In this document: in pieces, positions 16,530 to 25,260 of the stretch
How positions within the stretch are numbered: the first letter of the stretch is position 1
Layout of the letters: every line of letters starts with the position of its first letter
Source: a bacterium UBP6_UBA1196
Lineage (GTDB): Bacteria > UBP6 > UBA1177
Length of the DNA: 54,666 nucleotides
Assembly: GCA_002310035.1 (NCBI GenBank)
Contig: DBYC01000051.1
Coordinates: 1-54,666 of the forward strand
Direction: 5' to 3'
Program-made: the position numbers and the translations under genes
Notes under the pieces: model-generated
Told to the model about the DNA's origin: nothing
Databases searched by the model: none
What the model saw: the letters and a program-made list of their open reading frames with translations, nothing else

Positions 16530-17669
16530 TTAAAAAACTGTTCCAATATTCAAAAAGAAATATGAGCTGTGCCATCCGCTTCCGGCATCACCTCCGAAAC
16601 CTAAATCTAATATAAACCTGTTTCGGAATATCATGTCAAAGCCAAGCTCCCAAGCGAAAGCACCTTCGTGTTCTGTGCCTTCATCCCAAATAAATATGCT
16701 CTCGCTCCCGCCCAATGAAAACCAAAAACCGACATAGCGGAGGGTATATGTGCTTACACGGAAGTCGTAGCCGATATTTGCCAAAACAGGTATAGTCATG
16801 TAAAAAATTTCACTATACTCTATAGGCAGATAGAATTGGAAGTCGAATCCAAAACCGACATAGAGATTTCCGGCACCGCCGCCATATGGTTTTCTGAAAA
16901 CATTGAAGTTGAAATCCAAACCGGTTGAAAGACCAAGTTTTTCTGCACTGTCAAAGTTTGCCAGTATGCCGAATTTGTATCTGCCTGTAAATAATTTATC
17001 CATGCGTTCGTCTGCATTGGAATAAACTTGCGCCAGCTTCTCTTTTGCTTCTGTCTCGTCTTCAATGTTTTTGCTTTTTGCGACTTCATTAGACTTTGCC
17101 ACTTGTGTTTCGGCTTTCTCCTCTTTGACTTCCTTTTCTTCATTTTCTGAATAATCCTTCCTCGAACTTTCAGAATTATAGATCGATTCGTAAGCCGCGA
17201 TAACTTTTTCTGCGATGTTGTCGAGAGCTGTGCTCAGGGAGTTTTCGGTTCCGTCATATTTTTCTCTTGCTCCGACAACGGTAGCCTCCTTCGCAAGGTC
17301 GATAAGCTCCGATGCGATAACGAATGTTTGACCGAGACGCGTTATTGTAGTTCTAAGAATTGTGTCTGCTGAAAGTGCCTGCCCGAGCTGGATCTGACAG
17401 TTCTTGTCGTTGCACTCTTTGTAGGATTCTTTTTTCATATCCTTTATCATTGCCTGATTCTGCCGCTCAGTAGCGATGACTGTGTATTTGTTTGCGCTGA
17501 TCAGCGCTCCTCTAAGGTATTCTGTTGCATCTGAAAGTACCTGTTTTGACAGCGTTCCGCTACGATCTTCAAATTCCATAACCGCAAGTCTGAGCTTGTC
17601 GTCGTCTTCGGCAAACAATTTGAAAAATACACATAAAACAAGAAAAACAAAACAGCAGATTTTTTTCAT
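16530..17669 (-). CDS. CsgG/LpoB-like periplasmic protein with a C-terminal outer-membrane-like domain
   Basis: A 379-residue protein with a cleavable signal sequence (KLFAEDD). Residues 22-165 resemble the nucleotide-binding-like fold of CsgG/LpoB/TolB-N proteins: KLRLAVMEFEDRSG, VIATERQNQAMIKDMKKES, GQALSADTILRTTI. A charged linker (residues about 170-215) follows. The last 160 residues alternate hydrophobic and aromatic positions and end in Phe, as outer-membrane beta-barrel proteins do. Its first 165 residues are nearly identical to those of the protein at 19449, whose C-terminus is unrelated. It lies 9 bases downstream of the LPP20/Sel1 gene, suggesting co-transcription. Confidence 0.65.
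   Translation of the reverse strand: MKKICCFVFLVLCVFFKLFAEDDDKLRLAVMEFEDRSGTLSKQVLSDATEYLRGALISANKYTVIATERQNQAMIKDMKKESYKECNDKNCQIQLGQALSADTILRTTITRLGQTFVIASELIDLAKEATVVGAREKYDGTENSLSTALDNIAEKVIAAYESIYNSESSRKDYSENEEKEVKEEKAETQVAKSNEVAKSKNIEDETEAKEKLAQVYSNADERMDKLFTGRYKFGILANFDSAEKLGLSTGLDFNFNVFRKPYGGGAGNLYVGFGFDFQFYLPIEYSEIFYMTIPVLANIGYDFRVSTYTLRYVGFWFSLGGSESIFIWDEGTEHEGAFAWELGFDMIFRNRFILDLGFGGDAGSGWHSSYFFLNIGTVF
17173..17669 (-). repeat. Duplicated 497-bp 5' half of CsgG/LpoB-like gene, copy A
   Basis: This stretch aligns without gaps to 19927-20423 at a constant offset of 2754 bases. Differences are scattered, mostly at third positions, and long blocks are identical. Similarity stops abruptly at the linker codons. 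This indicates a partial gene duplication or ongoing gene conversion limited to the N-terminal domain. Confidence 0.9.
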
Positions 17670-17678
17670 TTCAATTTC

Positions 17679-19373
17679 CTAATATGCATTACAAGACTTT
17701 TCATAACCAAGTTCACACGATTTTTTATAAAGCTCAATTGCCTTAGATTTGCTTTTTTTGACACTTTTTGTGCCGCCGTCATACATCACACCGAGCATAT
17801 AGCACGATTCTCCGCCTTTTGCTTCACAGGAGTCTTCAAGAATATCGAGCGATTTTTTTATATCTTTTTCTGCAGACATCTGTCCTTGAAAGAGAATCAT
17901 TGCTGTAGCAAAACATGCGTTTTTGTTGCCCAAATAACACGATTTTTCGGCAAAAAGAGCAGCAAGACCGCCTTTTTTATCGTTTTTTGCATCGGTGTAA
18001 AGATCGAAACAGGCTTTTTCTACTTTTCTTTCGCAGGCATATTTTTTCAGGCTTGTAGAATCTCCGTCAGCTTTCATCGAAAGAATGTAGCATTTTGCGG
18101 GATTGCCCTGACGGCATGAATCCTGCCACGATGCAGCTTTTGCCGGATGCGAAAAGACGGCCTCTTTTACATCTGCACGTTTTTCCTTGTCCTTGATCCC
18201 GGCCAGTATCTCTTCAACATTTGCACTGCCGGCGAAGGCTCCGTACCTGTCAATGTATTCAGCCAGGTTTTTGACAAAAATTTTCTGGTTGAAGGAGGAG
18301 GAAGCGGCTGTTTTTTTTAGAGCTTCGAACTCTTTCTTTTCATCTGCAGATAGTTCAGAAATCACACTTTCCATCTTTTTGTAGAAAGCTGTTCTATTTT
18401 TTGCAAGGTCTCGAAAGGGGTTGTCGCCGCTGTATTCTTCAATGTTTTCCCATAAAGCAGCGGCTTTTTCGCTGTTGAGTCTCCCTTTTCTTTCAGCATT
18501 GACTGCTTTGGAGTAGAGTTCACGCAAATCAGCCGGAACATTTTTGAAAACAGATGTATTGTTTGTGTCTGGATATTCCGGGAAATCCATTATAGGGGCG
18601 TAAATCTGAAGGGAATTAAAGAGATCCGATTTGATTATTTCAATGGAATCTCCCTTCGAATAGGCCGATGTTATGAGCATTTTTTCGACCAGATCATAGC
18701 GTTCTACCGAGAAAATCACATTTCTCCCGTTACATTTAGCTGCGGCTTGAGCAAAATAGGCCGTTTTAGGCAGATTTCTCGAAAAATCGGGACCGTTTTC
18801 TTCTTGACCGAGTTTCCAGCCGAGGCGTGTCGCAGCCTCTTTAAAAAGCATCTCAAGTTCTTCTGCTTGATCTCCTCCGCATTTCGATGTCGAGAAATTC
18901 CATGCCGTGATCCCTGTCGCCTTAATTCCCATGAGTTGCAAATCTTCGCTGGAAACGGCTATTTTGACAGCCGATTCGTAGAATGTATCAACTCCGGCTA
19001 TAAATTTCTCGCTGTATGATTCCTTGAGATAATTTCTCACCGTTATTTGAGCTCCGCGCTCACTCAAGACATCGCGGACAAGGCTTTCGCTTTCATCCCC
19101 GAAAGCGGCCTCATAACTTTTTGAAAGCGACCGGACATCTGCTTTGACGTATTTGCTGACAAGAGAGAGAGCGTTTGCCAAAGCGCGGGAAATGCTCTCT
19201 TCAAGTTTCAACTGCTTACTTGACCTGCCGACAAAATAGTGAGTGTTTCCTTCAACGAAATGAGTCTGTTCAACCCATTTCGGTGCCCTCTCCGAAAAAA
19301 GAGAGTGCCTCTGTTGCGAAAACAGAGTGAAACAAATCAAAAAAATAAGGGAAGCAGCGAGAAATCTTTTCAT
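17679..19373 (-). CDS. Secreted protein with LPP20-like and Sel1-like repeat regions
   Basis: A 564-residue protein with a signal peptide (LICFTLFSQQ). The N-terminal part has the LPP20-like pattern APKWVEQTHFVEGNTHYFVG followed by an Ala-rich helix. The middle is helical. The last 130 residues contain Cys-paired Sel1-like repeats: AALFAEKSCYLGNKNACF, LDILEDSCEAKGGESCYMLG and IELYKKSCELGYEKSC. Such repeats usually form solenoids that bind peptides or envelope partners; the regular Cys pairs may form disulfides. The -35/-10 site at 19410-19440 precedes it by about 35 bases. Confidence 0.7.
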   Translation of the reverse strand: MKRFLAASLIFLICFTLFSQQRHSLFSERAPKWVEQTHFVEGNTHYFVGRSSKQLKLEESISRALANALSLVSKYVKADVRSLSKSYEAAFGDESESLVRDVLSERGAQITVRNYLKESYSEKFIAGVDTFYESAVKIAVSSEDLQLMGIKATGITAWNFSTSKCGGDQAEELEMLFKEAATRLGWKLGQEENGPDFSRNLPKTAYFAQAAAKCNGRNVIFSVERYDLVEKMLITSAYSKGDSIEIIKSDLFNSLQIYAPIMDFPEYPDTNNTSVFKNVPADLRELYSKAVNAERKGRLNSEKAAALWENIEEYSGDNPFRDLAKNRTAFYKKMESVISELSADEKKEFEALKKTAASSSFNQKIFVKNLAEYIDRYGAFAGSANVEEILAGIKDKEKRADVKEAVFSHPAKAASWQDSCRQGNPAKCYILSMKADGDSTSLKKYACERKVEKACFDLYTDAKNDKKGGLAALFAEKSCYLGNKNACFATAMILFQGQMSAEKDIKKSLDILEDSCEAKGGESCYMLGVMYDGGTKSVKKSKSKAIELYKKSCELGYEKSCNAY

Positions 19374-19409
19374 CTTTATCTCTTTTCCTCTTTTAAATTC
19401 AAAAGACCC

Positions 19410-19440
19410 TGTATAGTAGAATGAGAGAATTAAATGTCAA
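19410..19440 (-). promoter_or_regulatory. Sigma-70-like promoter for the Sel1/LPP20 gene
   Basis: On the minus strand a perfect TTGACA (19435-19440) is followed by TACTAT at 16-bp spacing (19413-19418) or TATACA at 19 bp (19410-19415). It lies just upstream of the start at 19373. Confidence 0.6.
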
Positions 19441-19448
19441 GAATGATT

Positions 19449-20423
19449 TCAGAAGCTGAAGCCGAGTTGTGCAAAGGCACCGCCTTTTGTCGGAGCGATG
19501 GAAAGGCTGTTGAGGTAGATTTTTGCTTTCTTTTCTCTCACAGCTCCGATCGGCGCCATGATTACGCCTGTCGTAATTACGCCAGAACCCAGACCGAACA
19601 ATGTAAGACTGCCAACAATCAATCCGTCATCTCCTTCATCATAGTCTTCGCCATCTATGCATCCCAAAAGGATTCCGGCAATTACAAACATTCCGGCACC
19701 TACACCTACAAGCGAAGCACCGACTATTTTTAATTTCCTTCCAGATTCGAGGTTTTCCCTGGCCTCCGCCAATGTCAGTTTATCATTTTTGACTGGAGCC
19801 TGATAGTTGTTGACCGGCTGGTAGTTATTGTTAGATGAATAGCTGTTTGAATTCGAGTAGTTGTTTGTATTTGAGTAGTTGTTGTTCTCTTCACGCTCAT
19901 AATTATCGCGTCTCGAATTATCTGATGAATTATAAATCGATTCATAAGCCGCGATAACTTTTTCTGCAATATTGTCAAGAGCCTCACTCATTGAGTTTTC
20001 AGTGCCGTCATATTTTTCTCTTGCTCCGACAACGGTAGCCTCTTTTGCAAGGTCGATAAGCTCTGAGGCTATAACGAAAGTTTTGCCGAGACGTGTAACT
20101 GTCGTTCTAAGAATAGTGTCTGCTGAAAGAGCCTGACCGAGCTGGATCTGACAGTTCTTGTCGTTGCACTCTTTGTAGGATTCTTTCTTCATATCCTTTA
20201 TCATTGCCTGATTCTGCCGCTCAGTAGCGATGACTGTGTATTTGTTTGCACTGATCAGTGCTCCTCTAAGGTATTCTGTTGCATCTGAAAGTACCTGTTT
20301 CGACAGTGTCCCGCTGCGGTCTTCAAATTCCATAACCGCAAGTCTGAGCTTGTCGTCGTCATCGGCAAACAATTTGGAAAAAACACAGAAAACAACAAAA
20401 ACAATACAACAGATTTTTTTCAT
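19449..20423 (-). CDS. CsgG/LpoB-like periplasmic protein with C-terminal membrane hairpin
   Basis: 324 residues from the ATG at 20421-20423, which has GGAGGAG upstream; the frame is open further to 20486 without a site. Residues 1-165 are nearly identical to the protein at 16530, including AVMEFEDRSG and MIKDMKKES. An unusual Asn/Tyr/Ser linker follows (NNNYSNTNNYSNSNSYSSNN), then two hydrophobic glycine-rich segments (LKIVGASLVGVGAGMFVIAG and LFGLGSGVITTGVIMAPIG) and a short strand ending in Phe. The C-terminus therefore enters a membrane differently from its paralogue. Confidence 0.65.
   Translation of the reverse strand: MKKICCIVFVVFCVFSKLFADDDDKLRLAVMEFEDRSGTLSKQVLSDATEYLRGALISANKYTVIATERQNQAMIKDMKKESYKECNDKNCQIQLGQALSADTILRTTVTRLGKTFVIASELIDLAKEATVVGAREKYDGTENSMSEALDNIAEKVIAAYESIYNSSDNSRRDNYEREENNNYSNTNNYSNSNSYSSNNNYQPVNNYQAPVKNDKLTLAEARENLESGRKLKIVGASLVGVGAGMFVIAGILLGCIDGEDYDEGDDGLIVGSLTLFGLGSGVITTGVIMAPIGAVREKKAKIYLNSLSIAPTKGGAFAQLGFSF
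19927..20423 (-). repeat. Duplicated 497-bp 5' half of CsgG/LpoB-like gene, copy B
   Basis: The partner of 17173-17669. The two copies begin at the start codons and end together at the linker, where the proteins diverge completely. Confidence 0.9.
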
Positions 20424-20525
20424 TTTACTCCTCCTTGAAAACAAAGTGGTTGAATTTATTAAAAATTTTGTTCGAGCGATGTTCATTTAACAACAATACG
20501 ATCTTTTAAAAAACAAAAACGGCAA

Positions 20526-20553
20526 ATGGTAGGTAAAAGTGATAGAAAGGCAA
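20526..20553 (-). promoter_or_regulatory. Putative promoter of the TTGCCT type
   Basis: On the minus strand TTGCCT (20548-20553) is followed after 16 bp by TACCAT (20526-20531). The -35 matches that of three neighbouring envelope genes. The -10 is weak. Confidence 0.4.
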
Positions 20554-20594
20554 GATTTTTTTACTTGAGGTGGAGCGTCATTCTTTAGGTTGTT

Positions 20595-22295
20595 CTACAG
20601 CTTTATTATTTCTGCGCCGGAATTTCGGAATTGCGGCATACATTCGCCAACAGAAGCACCGATATAGGTCGGGTCTGAGACTACATACTTTTTTCCGTCC
20701 AGATCAAAGTAGCTTCCATAAACATCTTCGTCCCCAAAATTGACTGCTGTCGCCAGATGTTGCGGATAGTGGAGCATCACGACATCGAGACCTAGAAGTT
20801 CTCTGACCAGAATCGAAAACAGAATCGAGCGGTCTTCACAGTCAGAGTAAGGATAATAGAAAATCTCGTCTCCGAAAAGCGGTCTTTCATAGCCGAACTG
20901 TTCCTGATCGGTCATGTATTCAAAGGCTGTCTGCACGAAATTCAGCAGAATATTTGCTGCTTCGAGCTTGGTTTTGCCGTGAATCTGTGCTCTGAGTGCC
21001 GGATATAGAGTGTTTTTTATTCCTTCGCTCAAAGAAGCGCGGCTGTAGTCACCCCAGTTGCTGCTCTGAGGATAGTCGTTGTAGAAGTCAATCAGATTTT
21101 TGTTGGTTATGACTTTTGCCATAGCATCCTGATACCTTCTTGACTGGAAAATCCTGTCTGTTCCTCTCTCTTGGCCTAACTTCGGTGTCCCTGGCATTTT
21201 CAGCGATGCAGTTCTCTCGCGCGGGAAACTTTCTTCAAAAACATGATAGGGACGGCTTTGGTTGCGAGCATCCTTGTCGAGGATGTAATATTTTTTTCCG
21301 TCTCCTAAAATGAAGTAAGGGTAAGAATAGAGATCTGTTCGGAACGGTACAAGCAGAATCAGTTTGTCGCCTGTTCTGGCAACCCTGACTTTGTATCCGG
21401 ACTGGGCCAGAACATACATCTGCAACAGAACAGCTTCGTTGCTGCCTGTGCCTAGAAAATGTTCGCTCATAACACGTAGAATGTCGATGTAACCCCAGTC
21501 TCCAAGCCGCAGGTCCTCCTTCAGATCGAAGCAGTCTGAAAGCAGGGGATCAAAATCTTCTTCGGATAATTTCTTCCAGATCTCAGAAACGGAAGCTTCC
21601 GAAACGTCTGGTAGCGAAAAACGCATCGAATTAAAAAAATGGGCTTTGCAGGTTGTTCCGTGATAAACGAAGAAATAGGGACTATAACCTTCCTCTACTG
21701 TTCCGGAACCAATTATCGGGTTACTTCCGGCATTCTGATAGCCTTCTGCTGTTCCGGAAGCCATTATCGGATCACCGCCAGCGTTTTTCATCATTATCGG
21801 ATCTCCACCGGCATTCTGATGGCCTTCTGCTGTTCCTGAAGCCATTATTGGATCTCCGCCGGCATTAAATCTGGCGACAGGTGCGATCGGTTCAGGATCA
21901 TCGAAGCTTTCTGTATTTACAATTTTTGCAAAATTCAATTTGACAGCAGGAGCTTTTTTTTCATCCTTTTTCACGAAGGGCTTGGGGGGTTCTTTACTTT
22001 TAGGGATAGGAACTGCGGCATTTTTTGTGCGTTTTGTCCACTGTTTTTTCATCATTTCAGCGAACTGTTTGTTCATTGAACGCCTGTAGGCATCATATTC
22101 CTGTTGCATTTTCGTCTTGTTCTTTTCGAATTGCTGCAACTGTTTTTCCATAGAATTCTTTATGTTTTGAGATTGCTCTTTTTGAAAATTCTCAAGATCC
22201 TTTGCCTGTTGGGCCTGATATTCCTGAAAACTTTCGGAATAGAGCTGACCGATCAGAAAGCAGATACAAATTGCGAACAAAAAATTTTTCTTCAT
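20595..22295 (-). CDS. Secreted transglutaminase-like cysteine protein with tandem repeats
   Basis: 566 residues from the ATG at 22293-22295, preceded by AGGAGA. A signal peptide (ICICFLIGQLYS) is followed by a Gln/Lys-rich coiled coil (residues about 20-90), a Pro-rich linker, and four or five tandem copies of a unit like NAGGDPIMASGTAEG. The C-terminal domain has the ordered Cys-His-Asp triad of transglutaminase-like proteins: C486 in YSDCEDRS, H513 in PQHLATAV and D541 in VSDPTY. The family includes transamidases and cysteine proteases; the substrate is not evident. Length and domain order are unusual. It has its own likely promoter at 22364-22392. Confidence 0.75.
   Translation of the reverse strand: MKKNFLFAICICFLIGQLYSESFQEYQAQQAKDLENFQKEQSQNIKNSMEKQLQQFEKNKTKMQQEYDAYRRSMNKQFAEMMKKQWTKRTKNAAVPIPKSKEPPKPFVKKDEKKAPAVKLNFAKIVNTESFDDPEPIAPVARFNAGGDPIMASGTAEGHQNAGGDPIMMKNAGGDPIMASGTAEGYQNAGSNPIIGSGTVEEGYSPYFFVYHGTTCKAHFFNSMRFSLPDVSEASVSEIWKKLSEEDFDPLLSDCFDLKEDLRLGDWGYIDILRVMSEHFLGTGSNEAVLLQMYVLAQSGYKVRVARTGDKLILLVPFRTDLYSYPYFILGDGKKYYILDKDARNQSRPYHVFEESFPRERTASLKMPGTPKLGQERGTDRIFQSRRYQDAMAKVITNKNLIDFYNDYPQSSNWGDYSRASLSEGIKNTLYPALRAQIHGKTKLEAANILLNFVQTAFEYMTDQEQFGYERPLFGDEIFYYPYSDCEDRSILFSILVRELLGLDVVMLHYPQHLATAVNFGDEDVYGSYFDLDGKKYVVSDPTYIGASVGECMPQFRNSGAEIIKL
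21698..21867 (-). repeat. Short tandem repeat encoding NAGGDPIM units
   Basis: Within the transglutaminase-like gene a 48-base unit recurs with small changes and one shortened copy, encoding NAGGDPIMASGTAEG variants. The high nucleotide identity suggests copy-number change by slippage. Confidence 0.85.
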
Positions 22296-22363
22296 TGGTT
22301 GTCTCCTTTTCTTAAGGAACTTGTCTGAACACATTTCCCATTCATGTCTCGTGGAAAGATGAT

Positions 22364-22392
22364 GATAAATCCTGAGCTTTCTATGAAGGCAA
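22364..22392 (-). promoter_or_regulatory. Promoter of the TTGCCT type
   Basis: Minus-strand TTGCCT (22387-22392), 17-bp spacer, TTTATC (22364-22369), about 70 bases before the start at 22295. Confidence 0.5.
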
Positions 22393-22423
22393 GAATTTTT
22401 ACGGCTTAGCTGAACGTTGCAGG

Positions 22424-23821
22424 TTACTTTTTCTCGTCCCTGATGCAGCGGACGGAAAGAGAGAGTTCCTTAGCTGCTGTCGATACACCTTCAGATGAAT
22501 AGAAGGCCCATTTGTGCTGACCCCAGGTCATAGGAACGCCGCTGGAAGTCCAAAGCACATCGGAATCGCCGAGACCGCTGTGGGCACCCGCCTTGCATAC
22601 GCATTTGTCGGCTGACCATGAAAAAACGGAGCGCCAGCTCTTTTTTATCGGGCATTCTCCTTTGGGTTCAATTTTCGGGCAATTGATGGCGATTTCGCGG
22701 TAATCGCTTATGTTCGGCAGTCTCCAGTCGTCGTGACCGTCTTCCACCAGATTTTTGCAGTATTTTTCCGCTGCTTTGTGCGTCATTTTTTCCGGAGCTT
22801 TTTTTGACCAGTTGCTTGGTTTGTTTTTCATATTTTTTATATTTGTTTTTGCCTCGTCAATGCAGATTCCTTTGGTCGGGAAGCTGTCGAGATACTCTTC
22901 CCAAGATTCGATTGTTGAATCGATTCTTGCCTGAGCGCATGCCTGATTGTCCTGGAATTTATCGTAATCTTTTGCAGCTCCTGCTGTTTTTACTTTGTCG
23001 CCAGGGGTAGTGATATCGCCAAACATCTGTGAAAGAAGGTCGTAGACCGCGCCTGCGACCTCTGTCTTCAACTTGCTGTTGTCCCTGCTCATAACTTTTG
23101 TTGCAGCTGCCATTGTGCAGCTTTTCTCTGCTGACGAGAGTTTCAAACTCAAAGTGTTTTTCTGTTTCGTTATTTTCAGGATCGAATTCGCACTGATCTC
23201 TTTGCCGAGTTCGCACCTCGAATTGTCGTCGTATTTGAGTTTGTGACTCTCCTTTTTGAGATTCATCAACTGTTCGCGGTCGCCTTCATCTGCAACGACT
23301 TCGATTTTGGAGTTTGTGATCAACGCTTCTTCGACCATCGGAAGGAGATCTTCACTATCTTCATCGGCATCGAGAGCGACTCTCGGAATGGTTTTGAAAT
23401 ATTTTTTTATCGCTTTTTTTACATCTTTTACATGGCCTAGTTTGACAAGCGGTTCGTTGTTGTGCCAGCTGTAGAGGAAAGCCTGCGGGAAGTCCTGGAC
23501 ACCCCATATTTCGGCTATTTCCTGCTCGTTGTCGCATATCATTTTGTCGGGGTGCCAGCCTTTGACACTGCAGCTTCCGTCGTCGCGCTGCGGTGCTACA
23601 ACGATAAGTTTGAGAGCGTCACCGTATTCTTCTTTCAGTTGCTTCCATACCGGAATTGCTGCATCGCATGGTTCGCAGCCAGTCATGTAAAAGTCTATTG
23701 CAACGAGTTTTACACCAGGTTTTCTGAGCTCGCCTTTAATTGTGGCTTCATTGAATTCGCTTCTCGCGAAAAGTGTTCCGAAAAGCAGCAAAAGAGTCGA
23801 AAGGACAAGAGCTTTTTTCAT
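22424..23821 (-). CDS. Secreted thioredoxin / CsgG-LpoB-like / DUF1566 fusion protein
   Basis: 465 residues from the ATG at 23819-23821, preceded by GGAGG. Three domains are visible. After a signal peptide, a thioredoxin fold has CEPC at residues 49-52 (MTGCEPCDAAIP). A segment near residues 145-250 matches the CsgG/LpoB-like paralogues in this window (LMNLKKESHKLKYDDN, LGKEISANSILKITK). The C-terminal DUF1566/Lcl domain has EKYCKNLVEDGHDDWRLPN, VLWTSS and LSVRCIRDEKK. DUF1566 is an extracellular domain of unknown chemistry. The combination suggests a thiol-exchange protein tied to an envelope assembly or adhesion partner (inference). Confidence 0.75.
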   Translation of the reverse strand: MKKALVLSTLLLLFGTLFARSEFNEATIKGELRKPGVKLVAIDFYMTGCEPCDAAIPVWKQLKEEYGDALKLIVVAPQRDDGSCSVKGWHPDKMICDNEQEIAEIWGVQDFPQAFLYSWHNNEPLVKLGHVKDVKKAIKKYFKTIPRVALDADEDSEDLLPMVEEALITNSKIEVVADEGDREQLMNLKKESHKLKYDDNSRCELGKEISANSILKITKQKNTLSLKLSSAEKSCTMAAATKVMSRDNSKLKTEVAGAVYDLLSQMFGDITTPGDKVKTAGAAKDYDKFQDNQACAQARIDSTIESWEEYLDSFPTKGICIDEAKTNIKNMKNKPSNWSKKAPEKMTHKAAEKYCKNLVEDGHDDWRLPNISDYREIAINCPKIEPKGECPIKKSWRSVFSWSADKCVCKAGAHSGLGDSDVLWTSSGVPMTWGQHKWAFYSSEGVSTAAKELSLSVRCIRDEKK

Positions 23822-23966
23822 TTTTTTCCTCCTAAAAGTTGACAGAATATTGTGCAAAATATGCAATTGCTGAATTCCATTGAGGATTTTTTATAAAAAT
23901 GATCTTTGAACAGGTTGGCTTGCCAAACATTTTGCAAATAACATAAGCACTCTGAAAAAACGGTAG

Positions 23967-23995
23967 CATTATTGGTAGCTTGAGACGAAAGGCAA
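23967..23995 (-). promoter_or_regulatory. Sigma-70-like promoter, TTGCCT/ATAATG
   Basis: Minus-strand TTGCCT (23990-23995), 17-bp spacer, ATAATG (23967-23972); AATAAT is available at 16 bp. It lies about 145 bases upstream of the fusion gene start at 23821. Confidence 0.55.
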
Positions 23996-24025
23996 GTTTT
24001 TTGATATTTCTGGTTGCTGAGTTTA

Positions 24026-24562
24026 TCAAAGCAACGACCTCACACAACGAACATTAAAGCTGTTGCTCTTACGGCTGTTGCCCACAAACCCACTGTAGAA
24101 AAGCACGCCCCACACGTGCTTCGTATTGCCGGCGAGGGTAGATGAAGACCATAGCACGACATCGTAGTCATCACCAAGTTTGCTGTAATAACCGCCGTTA
24201 TATGCTCTGTCATCACAACAACACGAACTGTCCGGTTGCCCATCTTCATATGATAAACGCCCGTTTTTCTCACTGACTTTGCACTCTCCACCTGCTCTTG
24301 TTTTAGGACAGTGTTTGATAGTTGTTCTGAGTTCGTCAATATTCGGCAGTCTCCAGTCAGTAAAACCGCCTTCAGAAAGGTTCGCACAATATTGTTTCGC
24401 CGAGTCCCAATTCATCTTGTTTGATGAGCGGCCTGACCATATCAAGTTGCCGATTTTTCGGCCTTTTTTGATATTTTCAGCCTCTTTAGTAGCAACAGCC
24501 TGCCGTTCTTTTTTTTCCTTTTTTATTTTTTTGATCTGCTGCTTTGCCTCGAATGAGCACTT
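24026..24562 (-). pseudogene. 3' remnant of a thioredoxin/DUF1566 family gene
   Basis: An open frame encodes the C-terminal DUF1566/Lcl domain (AKQYCANLSEGGFTDWRLPN, VLWSSST, FNVRCVRSLL). Upstream, in the same frame, is a Lys-rich stretch beginning KCSFEAKQQIKKIKK. This matches GECLLEAKNKIRKLTK in the gene at 25261, so the fragment is the 3' end of a third family member. The expected signal peptide, thioredoxin and CsgG-like parts are missing; a thiH fragment stands there instead. A TTG at 24445 could start a truncated product, but no export signal would be present. Confidence 0.7.
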
Positions 24563-25052
24563 CCTCCATTCCGCTTTCGGAAATTATCTTCATTTCGTGC
24601 TCGATCTGCTCCATGTCGAGTTTCATGCGGCGGATGTCGTTGTAGCAGTTGAAACCGCAGTAAACGCAGTAATTTTCGCAGTAATTCGCGATATATAGCG
24701 GCGTGAAAAAGTAAACCGTGTTGCCGAAGTGGTTCTGCGTTTCGATCGAGGCAAGATGAGCAGCCTCGTCAAGAAATCTGTCAGCCGCGGGAGAAAGAAG
24801 AGCCTTCAAGTCCTCGACAGTCCGGTTCGTGTGGTCGAGAGCGCGTCTTACATCTGCCGCCGTGTATGAATCGGGGTCATAAGAATCGACTTCAGCAAGA
24901 ACTTTCGCGGAAATGTCGGAATCGATCTTTTCCATTCCCGGAAGATATTCCATTATATCGGCACGTGTTGCCGGATTTGTCTCAAGCTCGTGCTTTTTCG
25001 CAAGAGCCTCTTTTGAAAGTTTTTTTGAATCTACAAAATAGTTGTTATCCAT
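24550..25052 (-). pseudogene. thiH: Truncated 2-iminoacetate synthase (ThiH-like radical SAM)
   Basis: The N-terminal 167 residues match ThiH: the helical start, LDHTNRTVEDLKALLSPAA, HFGNTVYFFTPLYIANYC and the radical-SAM cluster motif CxxxCxxC in CENYCVYCGFNCYNDIRR. ThiH makes dehydroglycine from tyrosine for thiazole synthesis; HydG is the close relative that builds the hydrogenase cofactor. Family members are 370-470 residues. Here homology stops after MEEVLI near 24552; the frame runs 21 more codons, into the coding region of the DUF1566 fragment in another frame, and stops at 24486. The product would lack most of the barrel. No riboswitch is visible in the 200 bases upstream. Confidence 0.8.
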
Positions 25053-25260
25053 TTCAGCCTTCTAATCGTGCAAAAATCAACTTTATCGAACAGCGCGGCA
25101 CTGCCGCAACAAAACTCGCAGTTATCACTCTTTTTTTTTCATTTATCAATAAATTTGGAGGGGAAATATCGTAGAGACATCATACCATGGCGTCTACAGA
25201 GGAGTCTGAGCAAAATGCGACCAACGGACCAAACTCCTACCTAACAACAACGGACCTCGG

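Noticed and set aside
23834..23846. TGTCAACT on the minus strand near the start of the gene at 22424
   Set aside because: No GCTTATA lies 15 bases downstream; the stretch overlaps the ribosome binding site, so it is not a fifth copy of the island element.
24013..24035. Inverted repeat GTTGCT/AGCAAC overlapping the stop of the DUF1566 remnant
   Set aside because: Only six base pairs, and no T run follows on the minus strand; too weak for a terminator call.
25053..25260. A tRNA, riboswitch or mobile-element end upstream of the thiH fragment
   Set aside because: No cloverleaf, TPP-riboswitch core or clean terminal inverted repeat can be made out by eye in these 208 bases.
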